Source: Pedobacter faecalis (lineage in GTDB: Bacteria > Bacteroidota > Bacteroidia > Sphingobacteriales > Sphingobacteriaceae). From it: DNA of 64,000 nt. The notes beneath the pieces were generated by a model, which made no database searches, had not been told where the DNA came from, and saw nothing but the letters and a program-made list of their open reading frames with translations. Positions 10,138 through 20,125 of this stretch are shown here, one piece after another. The stretch lies in contig NZ_JARXOW010000002.1 of NCBI RefSeq assembly GCF_030182585.1, positions 368,940-432,939 of the forward strand. Direction: 5' to 3'. Position numbers and translations under genes: made by a program. How positions within the stretch are numbered: position 1 is the stretch's first letter; each line of letters opens with the position of its first letter.

Positions 10138-10213
10138 ATTTATTTGCCCAACGATGGGGTATTTTGGGGAATTCTGAGTATTTTCGTAGAAACGCTTGTA
10201 AACTCTCAGTTAA

Positions 10214-10411
10214 ATGGTCAAGATAGATTTATTAGAAGACTGCAAATTAAAGGCTCATAATGTTCAAACCGCACTCAGGTCGGTTATTTTTGATGAGTTT
10301 GAAAATCCATACCTATTGGAGAACTACCTGGAATGTTTAAGAGAATCGCAGCTCGTCGTAGAAAGGCGGCTTGCAGCAATCAGCGTTCGTGATAACAATA
10401 TCGAGAAGTAG
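10214..10411 (+). CDS. Small conserved-looking hypothetical protein (65 residues)
   Basis: A 65-residue acidic, helical protein starting MVKIDLLEDCKLKAHNVQTA, without signal peptide or membrane segment. The frame starts with ATG about 75 bases after the antiporter gene and ends just before a convergent symporter gene. Composition and codon use look coding. I do not recognise the family; it could be a small cytosolic regulator. Confidence 0.55.
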   Translation: MVKIDLLEDCKLKAHNVQTALRSVIFDEFENPYLLENYLECLRESQLVVERRLAAISVRDNNIEK

Positions 10412-10428
10412 TTGCTGCAACTGTTCTT

Positions 10429-11844
10429 TTACCACTCGCTCGTATTCTCAATTCCCGCTGCCCTGGCATCAAATACCGGGTCCTTACCCGCCTTGCGCTG
10501 CTGCTGGTAATCTTTGAGTGCCTTCAGTGCAGGTTTGCGCAGCAGCAGAATAGCGATAACGTTTAGCCAGGCCATCATACCGACACCAATATCCCCTAAT
10601 GTCCACGCGGCCTCTGCGGTTTTAACCGATCCGTAAAAAGTAGAGAACAACAATAACAGGCGCAGGATGTTAATTGCCCATTTATTGCCTTTTTTATCCA
10701 GATAACTCAAGTTCGTTTCCGCAATATAGTAATAGGCCATAATGGTCGTAAAAGCAAAAAACAGCAAGGACACAGCCACAAAGCCAGAGCCCAGCGCAGG
10801 GAAATGCGAGCTTATCGCTTGTTGCGTATACTCCGCACCGATCTTCGCACCAGGCAAATTTTCCACTAAAAAGTTGCCATCAGGATTAAGCACATTGTAT
10901 TTTCCGGTAAAGAGGATCATAAAGGCCGTTGCAGTACACACAAATAGGGTATCGATGTAAACCGAAAAGGCCTGCACCAGTCCTTGCTTTGCAGGGTGGC
11001 TAACTTCCGCTGCCGCTGCAGCGTGCGGAGCAGTACCCTGTCCGGCCTCATTGGAGTAAATGCCGCGCTTCACACCCCAGGCTACAGCCATACCAAATAT
11101 GCCAGCAAAGGCTGGTTCCAGATCGAAGGCCGACCGGAAGATCAGACCGATCACCGATGGTATCTCTGCGATGTTCATCAGCATAATCACAATTGCCATT
11201 AAAATATAGCCGCCCGCCATAAACGGAACTATGATCTCAGCTACTTTACCGATCCGCTTTACACCGCCAAAAATGATCAGCGCCAGTAAAATGACAACGG
11301 CAGCCCCCGTATATGCTACGGGAATATCAAAGGCGTTCTGCATGCTGAGCGCGATACTGTTGCTTTGTACACCCGGAAGGAAAAAGGCCGTACTTAAAAC
11401 CGTGGCCACCGCAAAGAGAACCGCATACCATTTAAGGCCCAAACCTTTTTCAATATAATAGGACGGTCCCCCGCGGTACTCCCCGTTTTTAACCTGCTTA
11501 TAGATCTGTCCGAGTGTAGCCTCAATAAAAGCAGAAGCAGCACCCAAAAAAGCGATCAGCCACATCCAAAACACCGCGCCCGGCCCGCCCATAGCAATGG
11601 CCGTGGCTACGCCGGCAATATTACCGGTACCAATGCGTCCGGAGATGGCAATCGCAAAAGCCTGAAAAGAACTAACCCCTTTGTCTGAGCTTTTTCCATC
11701 GAACAACAGGCGCCACATTTCCTTGATGTACCGCACCTGCAGAAACCGGGTTACGATAGAGAAATATATGCCTGTACCCATGCACAAGATAATGAGCGCA
11801 TTGCTCCAGATTAAGTCGTTAATACTAGTCAGTAGTCCTTCCAT
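10429..11844 (-). CDS. Sodium:alanine symporter (AGCS family)
   Basis: The 471-residue integral membrane protein carries AGCS signatures: SSFQAFAIAISGRIGTGNIA near residue 65, GGPGAVFWMWLIAFLGAASA, EATLGQIYK, and GVKRGIYSNEAGQGTAPHAA. About ten to eleven membrane helices are predicted by eye. The family imports alanine or glycine with Na+ at the inner membrane. The frame opens at 11898, but ATG 11844 (MEGLLTSINDLIWSNALI) matches the family start; the extra 18 residues are unlike any AGCS N-terminus. It lies downstream of a two-component system on the same strand with a 148-base gap. Confidence 0.93.
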   Translation of the reverse strand: MEGLLTSINDLIWSNALIILCMGTGIYFSIVTRFLQVRYIKEMWRLLFDGKSSDKGVSSFQAFAIAISGRIGTGNIAGVATAIAMGGPGAVFWMWLIAFLGAASAFIEATLGQIYKQVKNGEYRGGPSYYIEKGLGLKWYAVLFAVATVLSTAFFLPGVQSNSIALSMQNAFDIPVAYTGAAVVILLALIIFGGVKRIGKVAEIIVPFMAGGYILMAIVIMLMNIAEIPSVIGLIFRSAFDLEPAFAGIFGMAVAWGVKRGIYSNEAGQGTAPHAAAAAEVSHPAKQGLVQAFSVYIDTLFVCTATAFMILFTGKYNVLNPDGNFLVENLPGAKIGAEYTQQAISSHFPALGSGFVAVSLLFFAFTTIMAYYYIAETNLSYLDKKGNKWAINILRLLLLFSTFYGSVKTAEAAWTLGDIGVGMMAWLNVIAILLLRKPALKALKDYQQQRKAGKDPVFDARAAGIENTSEW

Positions 11845-11992
11845 GTTTGAATAAATAGTCTGTTTGTCGGAAAACTGTAAAGAAAGGGAAAATCTCAATT
11901 ATTTCAAGCCACTTGGGGGCTAATAAGAGAAATATTTTAAAGTCTATATAATAAAGCGGCCGCGAGGGCGTAATATATACGAGAGCGTTAAT

Positions 11993-12736
11993 TTAGATGG
12001 TGGGGAATGTATCGGAATGATCATTCCCCGCTTTTTTTATCTTCAGGATATAACCCAGTCCGTAAACATTTTCAATAGAAACCAGCTCCGATGCTTTAAA
12101 AAAACCACGTAATCTTGAAATAAAAACCTCCAGGCTTTTCCCGTTAAAGTAATCGTCGCTGCCCCACAAGGCCATTAAAACATCACTCTTCCTTACTACC
12201 CGGTTCGGATGCTTTATCAAATAGTTTAGCAATTCAGATTCTCTGCGCGTCAGCGATACCTCCCTGCCGCCCGGCAGCAAAACAAGCAACTGGTCATGAT
12301 AGTACGTCAGGTCGCCAAAGTCCGTTTGTTGCCGATCAGCTTCCCCATGATCGGGCGGGGCTGGCGAGAAGGTCTTTAAAATGTTGCTGACCCGAAGCAC
12401 CAGCTCATCAATTTCAAAAGGCTTCGAAATATAATCAATAGCCCCAAGGTTGAGGCCGCGGAGCCTGTTGCCTTTTTCACTATGAGCCGTCAAAAAGAGA
12501 AATATCTGATGCTGATTTAATTCTTGCACCCGCGCGGCCAGATCAAAACCATTCATATCCGGCAGCTGCACATCAATGATGAGTAAACGGTTGGCCATAA
12601 CATGCTTTCGGTAGTAGCCAAGCGCTTCATTGGCAGTTTGAAACCAAATGACGCTGAAACCCCTCATTTTCAGGAAGCTGGAAACAACGGTTCCCAAATC
12701 GGGCTCATCTTCAATTAAAACGATGTCGTACATCAC
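11993..12736 (-). CDS. OmpR/PhoB-type response regulator
   Basis: The 247-residue protein has a receiver domain (about 3-120; acidic pair E9-D10, phospho-acceptor D55 in LLIIDVQLPDMNGFD, conserved lysine in ISKPFEIDEL). A winged-helix DNA-binding domain follows (about 145-240, RRESELLNYLIKHPNRVVRK). The start overlaps the stop of the histidine kinase gene by 4 bases, so the two are translationally coupled. Direct targets are unknown; the AGCS symporter downstream is a possible one (inference). Confidence 0.93.
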   Translation of the reverse strand: MMYDIVLIEDEPDLGTVVSSFLKMRGFSVIWFQTANEALGYYRKHVMANRLLIIDVQLPDMNGFDLAARVQELNQHQIFLFLTAHSEKGNRLRGLNLGAIDYISKPFEIDELVLRVSNILKTFSPAPPDHGEADRQQTDFGDLTYYHDQLLVLLPGGREVSLTRRESELLNYLIKHPNRVVRKSDVLMALWGSDDYFNGKSLEVFISRLRGFFKASELVSIENVYGLGYILKIKKAGNDHSDTFPTI

Positions 12737-14124
12737 AATTCTTCTAGCAGATACTTGGGAATATATATCAGGAAAGTAGTGCCCTGGCCGAGCTCGGAAT
12801 CTAACTTAATGTCCCAGCCGTGGATGTCAAGGCATTGTTTTACATAGTACAAGCCCAAACCCAGACCCGGCAGCGTGCTGTTGCGGGGCAATCTGTAAAA
12901 TTTATTAAATATCATATCGCGGGCATTTTGCTCAATACCATTGCCATTGTCGCTGATACCAAGCACAAAGTGCTCACTATTTTCTTCTATAGTTATTACG
13001 GTGCTTCTTTCCGCTTTAGAATTATGCTTAAAGGCGTTGTCGAGCATATTCTGCATCATGGTCGAAAACACGAAACGATCTATCGGAACCAGAAGTTTGG
13101 CCGGATGCCGCTTAAATAACAGCTCGTCGGACGGCCGAAGTTTTAACCTGTAATCCTCCATCAATATGCTGATTGCTTCGTTCAGATCGGTTTCCTCCAT
13201 GTGAATCTTTTCCTGGAGCATAGATACCTCCAGCATCTGGTTGATATGCGTATGCAGGCGCCTGGCCTGCCGCTCGATGATCTGGCCCAGCGCTTTCACA
13301 CGATCGCGATCGGAGAGGACCTCATCCTCGGCCAGACTTTTACCTGCCACCATAATGGTCGTAACCGGCGTATTAAATTCATGTTTTATGCTGTTCAGAA
13401 AATCCGATTTCATGGCAGCATCCTTCTTCTGGCGCATCCAGCTTACATAGGTGTAGTAATTGATGCCAATGATGATCAGAATACAAAGGACGACGAGCGA
13501 AAATGTAGGAAGCATCTGGTAGGCGACCCTGGATGAGCGATTTGGATAGTCGGCAAACAGATAAAAAGTGATTCGGTAATCGTACAGCAGCGAGCCGCTT
13601 ACGGCCAGGCTGGTCACGCGGTTTTCGGGCGTAGGACTGCGCAGATTGCCATCGATAACCGCCCCGTAGGGCACCTTTTTAAAAATGGTGATGTCACCGA
13701 TCCGCTGATCAAAATTAATCTCTAAAGCCTGAACAGTCAGCAGATAATGCAAACTAGTGTCCAGTCCGTTTCGCTTCACAATAGAGCGAAAAACACTGTC
13801 CATCGTGCTCCCTGCAGTTAGTTTGCTCAATATAATATTGCTGGTTTGCCGGGCAAGTTTTCTGAATTCATTTTTGTCACGGAGATATGCAGCTTTTAGT
13901 GCAGGCATTTTATCCTTCAGGATTGAATCTAAGATCCGGCCCCCGCCTGTGTAAACTTTATCATTAGGAATGCTCTTTCCATACTCGTCGTTGAGCAGCT
14001 TCTTCTCCTTCAGGTTGAAATCCCGGTCGAGCAGCGTATACGTGTTATAGATTAGCTTTAGCTGTACACCAACAAGGATCAGAAAGCTGATCAGCACCAC
14101 TATTTTATATATCCGGCCGGTCAT
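12733..14124 (-). CDS. Sensor histidine kinase
   Basis: The 463-residue membrane kinase has a first membrane helix at about 6-26, a periplasmic sensor domain to about 200, and a second helix at about 204-225. The HisKA dimerisation domain has phospho-acceptor H248 (FLNSIKHEFNTPVTTIM), and the HATPase domain has N box DNAFKHN, G1 DNGNGIEQ and G2 GLGLGLYYVK. It is the partner of the overlapping OmpR-type regulator. The periplasmic domain is of the size seen in Bacteroidetes RprX-like kinases; no ligand can be assigned. Confidence 0.93.
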   Translation of the reverse strand: MTGRIYKIVVLISFLILVGVQLKLIYNTYTLLDRDFNLKEKKLLNDEYGKSIPNDKVYTGGGRILDSILKDKMPALKAAYLRDKNEFRKLARQTSNIILSKLTAGSTMDSVFRSIVKRNGLDTSLHYLLTVQALEINFDQRIGDITIFKKVPYGAVIDGNLRSPTPENRVTSLAVSGSLLYDYRITFYLFADYPNRSSRVAYQMLPTFSLVVLCILIIIGINYYTYVSWMRQKKDAAMKSDFLNSIKHEFNTPVTTIMVAGKSLAEDEVLSDRDRVKALGQIIERQARRLHTHINQMLEVSMLQEKIHMEETDLNEAISILMEDYRLKLRPSDELLFKRHPAKLLVPIDRFVFSTMMQNMLDNAFKHNSKAERSTVITIEENSEHFVLGISDNGNGIEQNARDMIFNKFYRLPRNSTLPGLGLGLYYVKQCLDIHGWDIKLDSELGQGTTFLIYIPKYLLEEL

Positions 14125-14266
14125 TACGATGATATCAATCCCTAAAAATAGCTTAAGTTTTGGTTAGTTGTGTGCCGTTAAGTTTTCATTAAGCATCTGT
14201 TACGGATCTGTTCGATAAATTCGTGATACCCAATAGCTAGATTTGACTCAGCTTAAAACCACACAT

Positions 14267-15673
14267 ATGATCAAAAGAATTTTCATGGCCTTGACCCTCG
14301 TGCTGGCCATTACCCATGCACAACAAGCCCTGTCACAGCAGAAGTCGGCCCCCCGACCTCTTCCCCAGCTTCAGCAGGAATTTGTAGACCTAGGCTTCGG
14401 TATGTTTATTCATTACGGCATGCCTACGTTTATGGATCAGGACTGGTCTGACCCAAATGCTGCGCTCTCGCTTTTCAAATCGCCTAAGTTCGATGCTGAT
14501 CAGTGGGCCAAGGCCGCCAAATCGGCCAACATGACTTATGGCTGTTTAACCACAAAACACCATAGTGGCTTTCCCATCTGGAATACAAAAACCACGGCAT
14601 ACAATGTGATGAACACGCCCCATAAGCGTGATGTGGTTAAAGAATACGCCGACGCGTTCCGCAAAAACGGTCTGAAAGTGATGCTGTACTATTCTATTCT
14701 CGACACACATCATGGCATCCGGCCCAATCAGATCACACCAGAGCATATCCAAATGATCAAAGACCAAATTACAGAATTACTGAGCAATTATGGAGAGATC
14801 ACCGCACTGGTGATAGATGGATGGGATGCACCATGGTCGAGAATTTCGTACGACGACGTCCCTTTCGAAGACATTTATCACCTGGTGAAATCCCTTCAGC
14901 CCAATTGCCTGGTTATGGACCTTAACGCCGCGAAATATCCGGCTGAAGCACTGTTTTATACTGACATCAAATCTTACGAGCAAGGCGCAGGTCAGTTCAT
15001 CTCCAAAGAGCACAATAAGCTTCCGGCATTGGCTTGTCTGCCTCTGCAGGCCAGCTGGTTCTGGAAAACATCCTTTCCAACCACGCCCGTAAAAGACGTC
15101 AACGAGCTTGTCAATAAGTTCATTGCACCTTACAACGGAGCCTACTGCAACTTCATCTTAAATGTTGCGCCAAACAGCGACGGACTGATCGATGAAAACG
15201 CCCTGGTAGCATTAAAAGAGATTGGTAAGATCTATCAAAAGCCTGCCGGACTTCCCAAAGTTCCTGCACATGCGGCTCCGATCATATCCAGCAACATCGC
15301 GAAGCACGTGAAAAGCAACAGCAGCTGGTCGGACGACATGAACATCATGGATTTCGCAAACGACGACAATTTCGGCAGCAGCTGGGTGTCTAACCGTGAG
15401 GTTAAGTCGCCCTGGTACGAGCTAAACTTTGAAAAAGCACAAGCATTTAACATGGTGGTGGTTACTGAGGGCAGACAAGGAGATAGCAACTACCAGTTGC
15501 AGTATTATGCAGCGGGGCAATGGCATCCGCTCAAAGCAGAGCAAGTTGAAGCCGGTCGTATCACCATCTTCCGTTTTGATCGCGTTTGGGCAGAAAGGTT
15601 AAAACTGACGATCAGTGGGTTCAGCAAGCCACCCGTTCTTGCAGAAGTAGGTGTTTATAACGAAAGAAGATAA
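14267..15673 (+). CDS. Secreted GH29 alpha-L-fucosidase with C-terminal F5/8-type module
   Basis: From the ATG at 14267 the protein has 468 residues with a cleavable signal (IFMALTLVLAITHAQQALS). The catalytic GH29 barrel shows GFGMFIHYGMPTF, AKSANMTYGCLTTKHHSGFP, and a stretch with LVIDGWDAPWSR that should hold the nucleophile Asp (VIDG). The last about 125 residues form a discoidin-like sugar-binding domain (NDDNFGSSWVSNREV, WYELNFEKAQAFNMVVV). It removes terminal alpha-linked fucose from glycans in the periplasm or outside the cell. An upstream in-frame codon at 14243 would add eight residues before the signal and is less likely. It stands alone, not in a SusCD unit. Confidence 0.9.
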   Translation: MIKRIFMALTLVLAITHAQQALSQQKSAPRPLPQLQQEFVDLGFGMFIHYGMPTFMDQDWSDPNAALSLFKSPKFDADQWAKAAKSANMTYGCLTTKHHSGFPIWNTKTTAYNVMNTPHKRDVVKEYADAFRKNGLKVMLYYSILDTHHGIRPNQITPEHIQMIKDQITELLSNYGEITALVIDGWDAPWSRISYDDVPFEDIYHLVKSLQPNCLVMDLNAAKYPAEALFYTDIKSYEQGAGQFISKEHNKLPALACLPLQASWFWKTSFPTTPVKDVNELVNKFIAPYNGAYCNFILNVAPNSDGLIDENALVALKEIGKIYQKPAGLPKVPAHAAPIISSNIAKHVKSNSSWSDDMNIMDFANDDNFGSSWVSNREVKSPWYELNFEKAQAFNMVVVTEGRQGDSNYQLQYYAAGQWHPLKAEQVEAGRITIFRFDRVWAERLKLTISGFSKPPVLAEVGVYNERR

Positions 15674-15686
15674 AATTTGAGCCTGA

Positions 15687-16763
15687 TTAAAAGCGGTAAA
15701 TAAAGGCATTGATGTTCATTCCTGCGCCAACAGAAGCGAATACGCCGATGTCGCCCTTGCTGATCCCATAGCCCTCAACCTTACCGTTTTTAACCAGATC
15801 AAGCAACGTAGGAACCGTAGCCACTGAACTGTTGCCCAGCCATGCGATGGTCATGGGCACCAGTTTTTCCGGCACCATATCCAGGCCGTATAACTTAAAC
15901 AACCTTTTCATGATAGCCGCATCCATCTTGTCGTTGGCCTGATGGATAAACACGATGCTGATATCAGCAAGACCTAATCCGGCTTTGTCGATCGCTTTTT
16001 TAATCACCTGCGGAACATTTGATACGGCAAACTCGTACAATTTCCGGCCCTGCATTTTCATATAGTAGTTTTCGTCCGGAGCGTCTGGTCTGGCGCACCT
16101 GCCCATCGTGAGGAGTCCGCCAAACTCAACCGCATGTGTCTGTGTCTTGTGCGACAAAATACCCGCCTCTTCGCGCTCTTCGCCTGCACTGAAAACCACC
16201 GCCCCGGCGCCGTCTGCAAATATCATGCTGTCGCGGTCGTGCGGATCGATAATCCTGCTTAGCGTTTCCGCACCTATAACCAGAACTGCTTTGGCGTCGC
16301 CGCTTTTGATATAGTAATCTGCCTGAATAGCACCCTGCACCCAGCCCGGGCAACCGAAAATCAAATCATAAGCCACGCAATCAGGGTTCTGAATTTCCAG
16401 AATCATCTTTATTTTAGAAGCCAGCGAGGGCAGCATATCAATCCTGTTGCTTCCGGGCAGCATATCGCCGAAGTTGTGACAGCATATGATATAGTCGATC
16501 GACTCCTTATCCACGCCCGAGTCCTCTATCGCCCGCTCAGCCGCTATAGCCCCAATGTGGCTCGTTACCTGATCTTCCGCCGCATACCTTCTCTCCACAA
16601 TACCGGTTATTTCAGAAAACTTCTGCACCACCTCCGCATTTTCTTTCTCCAGCAATACACCGTTTTCGAAAAAGCTTGCATTCAAAAAATCCTCTCCACT
16701 CACCACTTTCTCCGGAATATAACTTCCTGTGCCGGCAATAACCGTCTTCACGCCTCTGTTCAT
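15687..16763 (-). CDS. 3-oxoacyl-ACP synthase III-like (FabH family) condensing enzyme
   Basis: The 358-residue thiolase-fold protein keeps the FabH triad: C138 in DLIFGCPGWVQGAIQ, H274 in VFIHQANDKMD and N311 in WLGNSSVATVP. FabH enzymes start fatty-acid chains by joining an acyl-CoA to malonyl-ACP; paralogues in Bacteroidetes make branched or specialised lipids such as flexirubin or resorcinol precursors. No other lipid gene lies beside it, so it is likely an accessory KAS III rather than the housekeeping fabH. Convergent with the fucosidase gene (13-base gap). Confidence 0.9.
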   Translation of the reverse strand: MNRGVKTVIAGTGSYIPEKVVSGEDFLNASFFENGVLLEKENAEVVQKFSEITGIVERRYAAEDQVTSHIGAIAAERAIEDSGVDKESIDYIICCHNFGDMLPGSNRIDMLPSLASKIKMILEIQNPDCVAYDLIFGCPGWVQGAIQADYYIKSGDAKAVLVIGAETLSRIIDPHDRDSMIFADGAGAVVFSAGEEREEAGILSHKTQTHAVEFGGLLTMGRCARPDAPDENYYMKMQGRKLYEFAVSNVPQVIKKAIDKAGLGLADISIVFIHQANDKMDAAIMKRLFKLYGLDMVPEKLVPMTIAWLGNSSVATVPTLLDLVKNGKVEGYGISKGDIGVFASVGAGMNINAFIYRF

Positions 16764-16821
16764 CTACGCTAATAATTTACCGAAAGGTACTTGAAAAATC
16801 TGAACTTGAAACGGTTAATTT

Positions 16822-17247
16822 CTATAACACCCCACTACAGATCAGATAGGAGAGTAGCGTAGGTCCTTTTTTCGGCTCCGGCTTGGAGTTACAATAAGAA
16901 TGAATCTTCTCCACAAAGCCATCGCCATTGAACTCATAAACATCGCAGGAGTTAACACTATTTACAAGTCGGCCATCTCGCTTAAATGTCGCATAACCAT
17001 AAACAACCACCTTATTTCCCGCTTCCAGACAGCCATATTCCCGGAAGTCTGTATCAACGGAGCTAAAGTAAGCAGCAATGTCACGGCAAAACTCCATCAC
17101 ATCATCTTGACCCATCAGATGCTTATCATCTTCATAAATATGAAATTCTACGTTTTTAGCCAAACGGTGGGCAGCCTGATCAAAAGCACCTGAGGAAAAG
17201 AGCCTTGCCACTTCCAGATTGGTGCTCGGGTTTTTAGTTTGCGACAT
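16822..17247 (-). CDS. NTF2/SnoaL-like small domain protein
   Basis: This 141-residue cytosolic protein has the cone-shaped NTF2-like pattern: an N-terminal helix (SSGAFDQAAHRLAKNVEFHI), then VMEFCRDIAAYFSSVDTDFR, and paired strands VVVYGYATFKRDG and CDVYEFNGDGFVEKIHSYC. These domains bind small hydrophobic ligands or act as isomerases or hydrolases; the exact reaction cannot be inferred. It lies 58 bases upstream of the FabH-like gene on the same strand and could act in the same lipid-related step (inference). Confidence 0.8.
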   Translation of the reverse strand: MSQTKNPSTNLEVARLFSSGAFDQAAHRLAKNVEFHIYEDDKHLMGQDDVMEFCRDIAAYFSSVDTDFREYGCLEAGNKVVVYGYATFKRDGRLVNSVNSCDVYEFNGDGFVEKIHSYCNSKPEPKKGPTLLSYLICSGVL

Positions 17248-17344
17248 ACAGTTAAGATTGATTAACTCAAAGATAGTCTCTAACTGAACTCAACAGCTGT
17301 GCCTTATAAGACAAAACAAGGGGGTGAAAGCGACATCCACCTAT

Positions 17345-17752
17345 TTAGTCGAGAATCCAGTCTACATCAGCAATCCCAAACTTCGCCACCGGATCAGCAA
17401 CCTTTGCCAGTTGCAGGCCACGCAGTTCTGCACCGCGGTAGCTTACTCCCTTTGTGCGTATAACACCTGCCAGCGACTCTTCTTTGTTGATCAGTAATGG
17501 GATTTCTGCACGTATGCCATCACCAAATACTTTAACAGTCACATACTTTTTACCTCCTTCTTCGAAGTAACTATTAATCACATAGGTCATTTCAGAAGCA
17601 TCTTCTGAAGACAACGAGTTAGTGAGTTTACTGCTATAACGTTCAGGCGAACCCGGCGATTCCAGCAAAATGCTGTGATCTTCGCGATAATTGCTGCAAG
17701 AAGCGACAACCAGGGATAGGGAGATTGTTAAAAGTTTAAGGCGTGTAGTCAT
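17345..17752 (-). CDS. Putative lipoprotein, function unknown
   Basis: A 135-residue protein with a lipoprotein signal (LTISLSLVVASCSNYRED, lipobox VASC). The mature part is short, with one beta-rich segment (GKKYVTVKVFGDGIRAEIPL) and ends in DVDWILD. It is probably anchored to the outer membrane, facing the periplasm. No family recognised. Divergent from the TlpA operon that starts at 17845. Confidence 0.75.
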   Translation of the reverse strand: MTTRLKLLTISLSLVVASCSNYREDHSILLESPGSPERYSSKLTNSLSSEDASEMTYVINSYFEEGGKKYVTVKVFGDGIRAEIPLLINKEESLAGVIRTKGVSYRGAELRGLQLAKVADPVAKFGIADVDWILD

Positions 17753-17844
17753 GTTTAGATACGTTAAGGTCTATCCAAGATACGTAAAAAACGTTATCGA
17801 ATACGAAATAATTTGTATATTCACTTGATAATTAACCAAATCTC

Positions 17845-19389
17845 ATGAAATACCTCAGTACGCTTGCACTCCTCTTTTTTGTATTTACTGCAAATGCACA
17901 AACCAAAGAACAACTAGACACCGATGTACCGGCGCACATCCAGAAATGGCTATCTGAAAAAACGGCTTTTAAAAAATCTAAAGCCAGGTCAAAAGCTTTT
18001 TTCCTGCGCGACTCCATTAAGATCGTCGGCTACATCAAAGGCTATGATAGAAGCTCGGGCTACGCCAGCGGCATTATCTACCACGCCAATAACATCATAA
18101 GGCAAGATTTTCCGACAACAGTAAGAATATATCCTGACGGAAGATTTGAATGCGCCATGCTCGGAATACATCCCATCCGATCCAGTATATATTTAAACAA
18201 TCACACCATAAAATTCTACGCAGAGCCAGGAACCACAACAGGCCTAATTCTTGATTTCCAGAACCCTAAATATCTTGGCGTCAATAAAGTTATCAACGAA
18301 CAACTGGCTGCTATTGAGACACCTCGGCCTGACTACAATAAGTTGAACGATTACGTGAAAACCCAGGCTCCCGAAGACTTTAAAAAGGTCCAGCTCCAGG
18401 AATGGGATAAGGCGAGGAGGGTGGCCGACAGCGCCATGAACGCAAAGCGAACCTCAAAGAACGTTAGAAGACTGATCGAAAGCCAGGTTGACCTCGACTA
18501 CGCCGTGTATTTGTTTGATTACGAAAGCAACCGTAGTTACTACCAGAAACAGGAACCAGATAACGCGATCCTGAAAATGCCTATGCGGGCAGATTATTTT
18601 GACTATTTAAAAAAGATCGATATGAACGATCAAAGCCTGCTTGTTTCAAACGATTTCTCCACCTTTGTAAACCGCTTCGAATTTTCGCCTGCGTTCCAGC
18701 GACAGCTTCTACATCAGGCTAACAAATTTGGGTATAAACAACTTGATTCTGCATACCTAGCTAATAATAAGAAAACTAACCTGGTTTACGACATAGCCAA
18801 ATTGCGGGCGTTAACTTCTAACTTTAGGTTTTACCAATATAAAGAACGAACGTTTGCTGACGAAACAGCGGCCTTATCAAAAGCCATGCGCGACCCCTTC
18901 GTACTTAGCGAAATGAACGCCGCCTATGAAAGATATAAGCTAGGCAATGTAGCATACGAACTTCCTAATACCCCTGCAGCGGCCGTGTTTAAAAAGATCA
19001 TTGGCCCCTCTAAAGGAAAAGTACTCATTGTCGATTTCTGGGCAGAATGGTGCGGACCTTGTAGGGCAGGGATAGAGAGCAGCCTTGCGCTAAGGACCAA
19101 GTATAAAGACAATCCGGATTTTGAATATGTGTTTGTAACCGACAGTGAAAGTACCGCGGCAGTATTCTATGAAGATTACACCAAAAAGAACCTGATGACG
19201 AATACCCACAGGATTCCGGCCGACGACTACCTGGCCTTGCGGGAACTATTCAAATTTAACGGAATCCCCCGCTACGTACTGGTAACTGCCGATGGAAAAA
19301 TACAAGACGACAACTTTGCCAGTCATAACATGAAAAGCGAATTCCAGAAGTACTTTCCGGAAAAGTTCCCTATCGATTACTGGAAGTGA
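17845..19389 (+). CDS. TlpA-like thiol-disulfide oxidoreductase with large N-terminal domain
   Basis: The 514-residue secreted protein has a signal peptide (LSTLALLFFVFTANAQ), a long helical middle part unlike thioredoxin (about 20-375), and a C-terminal redoxin domain. The active site is C403-G-P-C406 within VDFWAEWCGPCRAG. The final part contains the cis-proline loop (FNGIPRYVLVTADGK). It likely keeps or isomerises disulfides of periplasmic proteins. It is the first gene of a three-gene operon: the second thioredoxin-like gene starts 3 bases after its stop and a third gene 7 bases after that. Confidence 0.9.
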   Translation: MKYLSTLALLFFVFTANAQTKEQLDTDVPAHIQKWLSEKTAFKKSKARSKAFFLRDSIKIVGYIKGYDRSSGYASGIIYHANNIIRQDFPTTVRIYPDGRFECAMLGIHPIRSSIYLNNHTIKFYAEPGTTTGLILDFQNPKYLGVNKVINEQLAAIETPRPDYNKLNDYVKTQAPEDFKKVQLQEWDKARRVADSAMNAKRTSKNVRRLIESQVDLDYAVYLFDYESNRSYYQKQEPDNAILKMPMRADYFDYLKKIDMNDQSLLVSNDFSTFVNRFEFSPAFQRQLLHQANKFGYKQLDSAYLANNKKTNLVYDIAKLRALTSNFRFYQYKERTFADETAALSKAMRDPFVLSEMNAAYERYKLGNVAYELPNTPAAAVFKKIIGPSKGKVLIVDFWAEWCGPCRAGIESSLALRTKYKDNPDFEYVFVTDSESTAAVFYEDYTKKNLMTNTHRIPADDYLALRELFKFNGIPRYVLVTADGKIQDDNFASHNMKSEFQKYFPEKFPIDYWK

Positions 19390-19392
19390 GAT

Positions 19393-20118
19393 ATGAAACA
19401 TTTAACACCTGTCTACGCGTTCGTCGTATCATTATTATTTAGCACTACTTGTATGGCCCAAACCGGTTCTCAAAGTGCCTCAGCTGCATCTGCAAGAAAA
19501 GAAATTGTGGTGTCTGAGGGCTCGATTGTTATGATCGGCAGCCCACTTGGGGAGGTACCCAAGAAAGGTAAATTGCTTTCAGAGCAAGGAGATGAAATTC
19601 CGCTTCGGCGTTTTAACGATTCTATCGCCACGTCTAAATACCTGGCCCGGTGGGAGCGTAGTTCAGGTGGAGAAATTTATCGCCTTGTAAAAAAGGAAAA
19701 AACGCCCTTCAACTACATAGGGAAAACCCTGCCTGTTACTTCGCTAAAAACTTTCGATGGCGAAGACGTCAGCTTTCAAAAAAAGAAGAACAAGCTGACT
19801 TACATCAACTTCTGGACGACAACCTGCAAGCCCTGTATCGATGAATTTAAATTGATAGACTCGTTGCGCAGGCAAAACCCGAAAGTAGAGTTCCTGGGTA
19901 TTGCCTATGAAGACAATGAGGTAGTAAGCCAGTTTGCCAAAAAGGGTCCTTTTCCATTTAAGCCCGTGCTGGATGGAAAGCAAGCCAATGATATGTTTGA
20001 AGTAGACAGCTACCCGATGCATATCATCATAGACCTGAACAATACGATTAGATATGTAGTGGCAGGCTTGCTCGACGACAAGAAGCTGCCTGAGCTGATC
20101 AGGCAGCTGAGGATGTGA
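19393..20118 (+). CDS. TlpA-like redoxin with CKPC active site
   Basis: A 241-residue secreted protein: signal peptide (VYAFVVSLLFSTTCMAQ), about 90 residues of extra N-terminal sequence, then a thioredoxin fold starting GKTLPVTSLKTFDGEDVSF with active site C145-K-P-C148 in INFWTTTCKPCIDEF. It is much shorter than the TlpA protein encoded directly upstream. The two may form a relay that passes electrons or act on different substrates (inference). Confidence 0.88.
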   Translation: MKHLTPVYAFVVSLLFSTTCMAQTGSQSASAASARKEIVVSEGSIVMIGSPLGEVPKKGKLLSEQGDEIPLRRFNDSIATSKYLARWERSSGGEIYRLVKKEKTPFNYIGKTLPVTSLKTFDGEDVSFQKKKNKLTYINFWTTTCKPCIDEFKLIDSLRRQNPKVEFLGIAYEDNEVVSQFAKKGPFPFKPVLDGKQANDMFEVDSYPMHIIIDLNNTIRYVVAGLLDDKKLPELIRQLRM

Positions 20119-20125
20119 GGTAGTT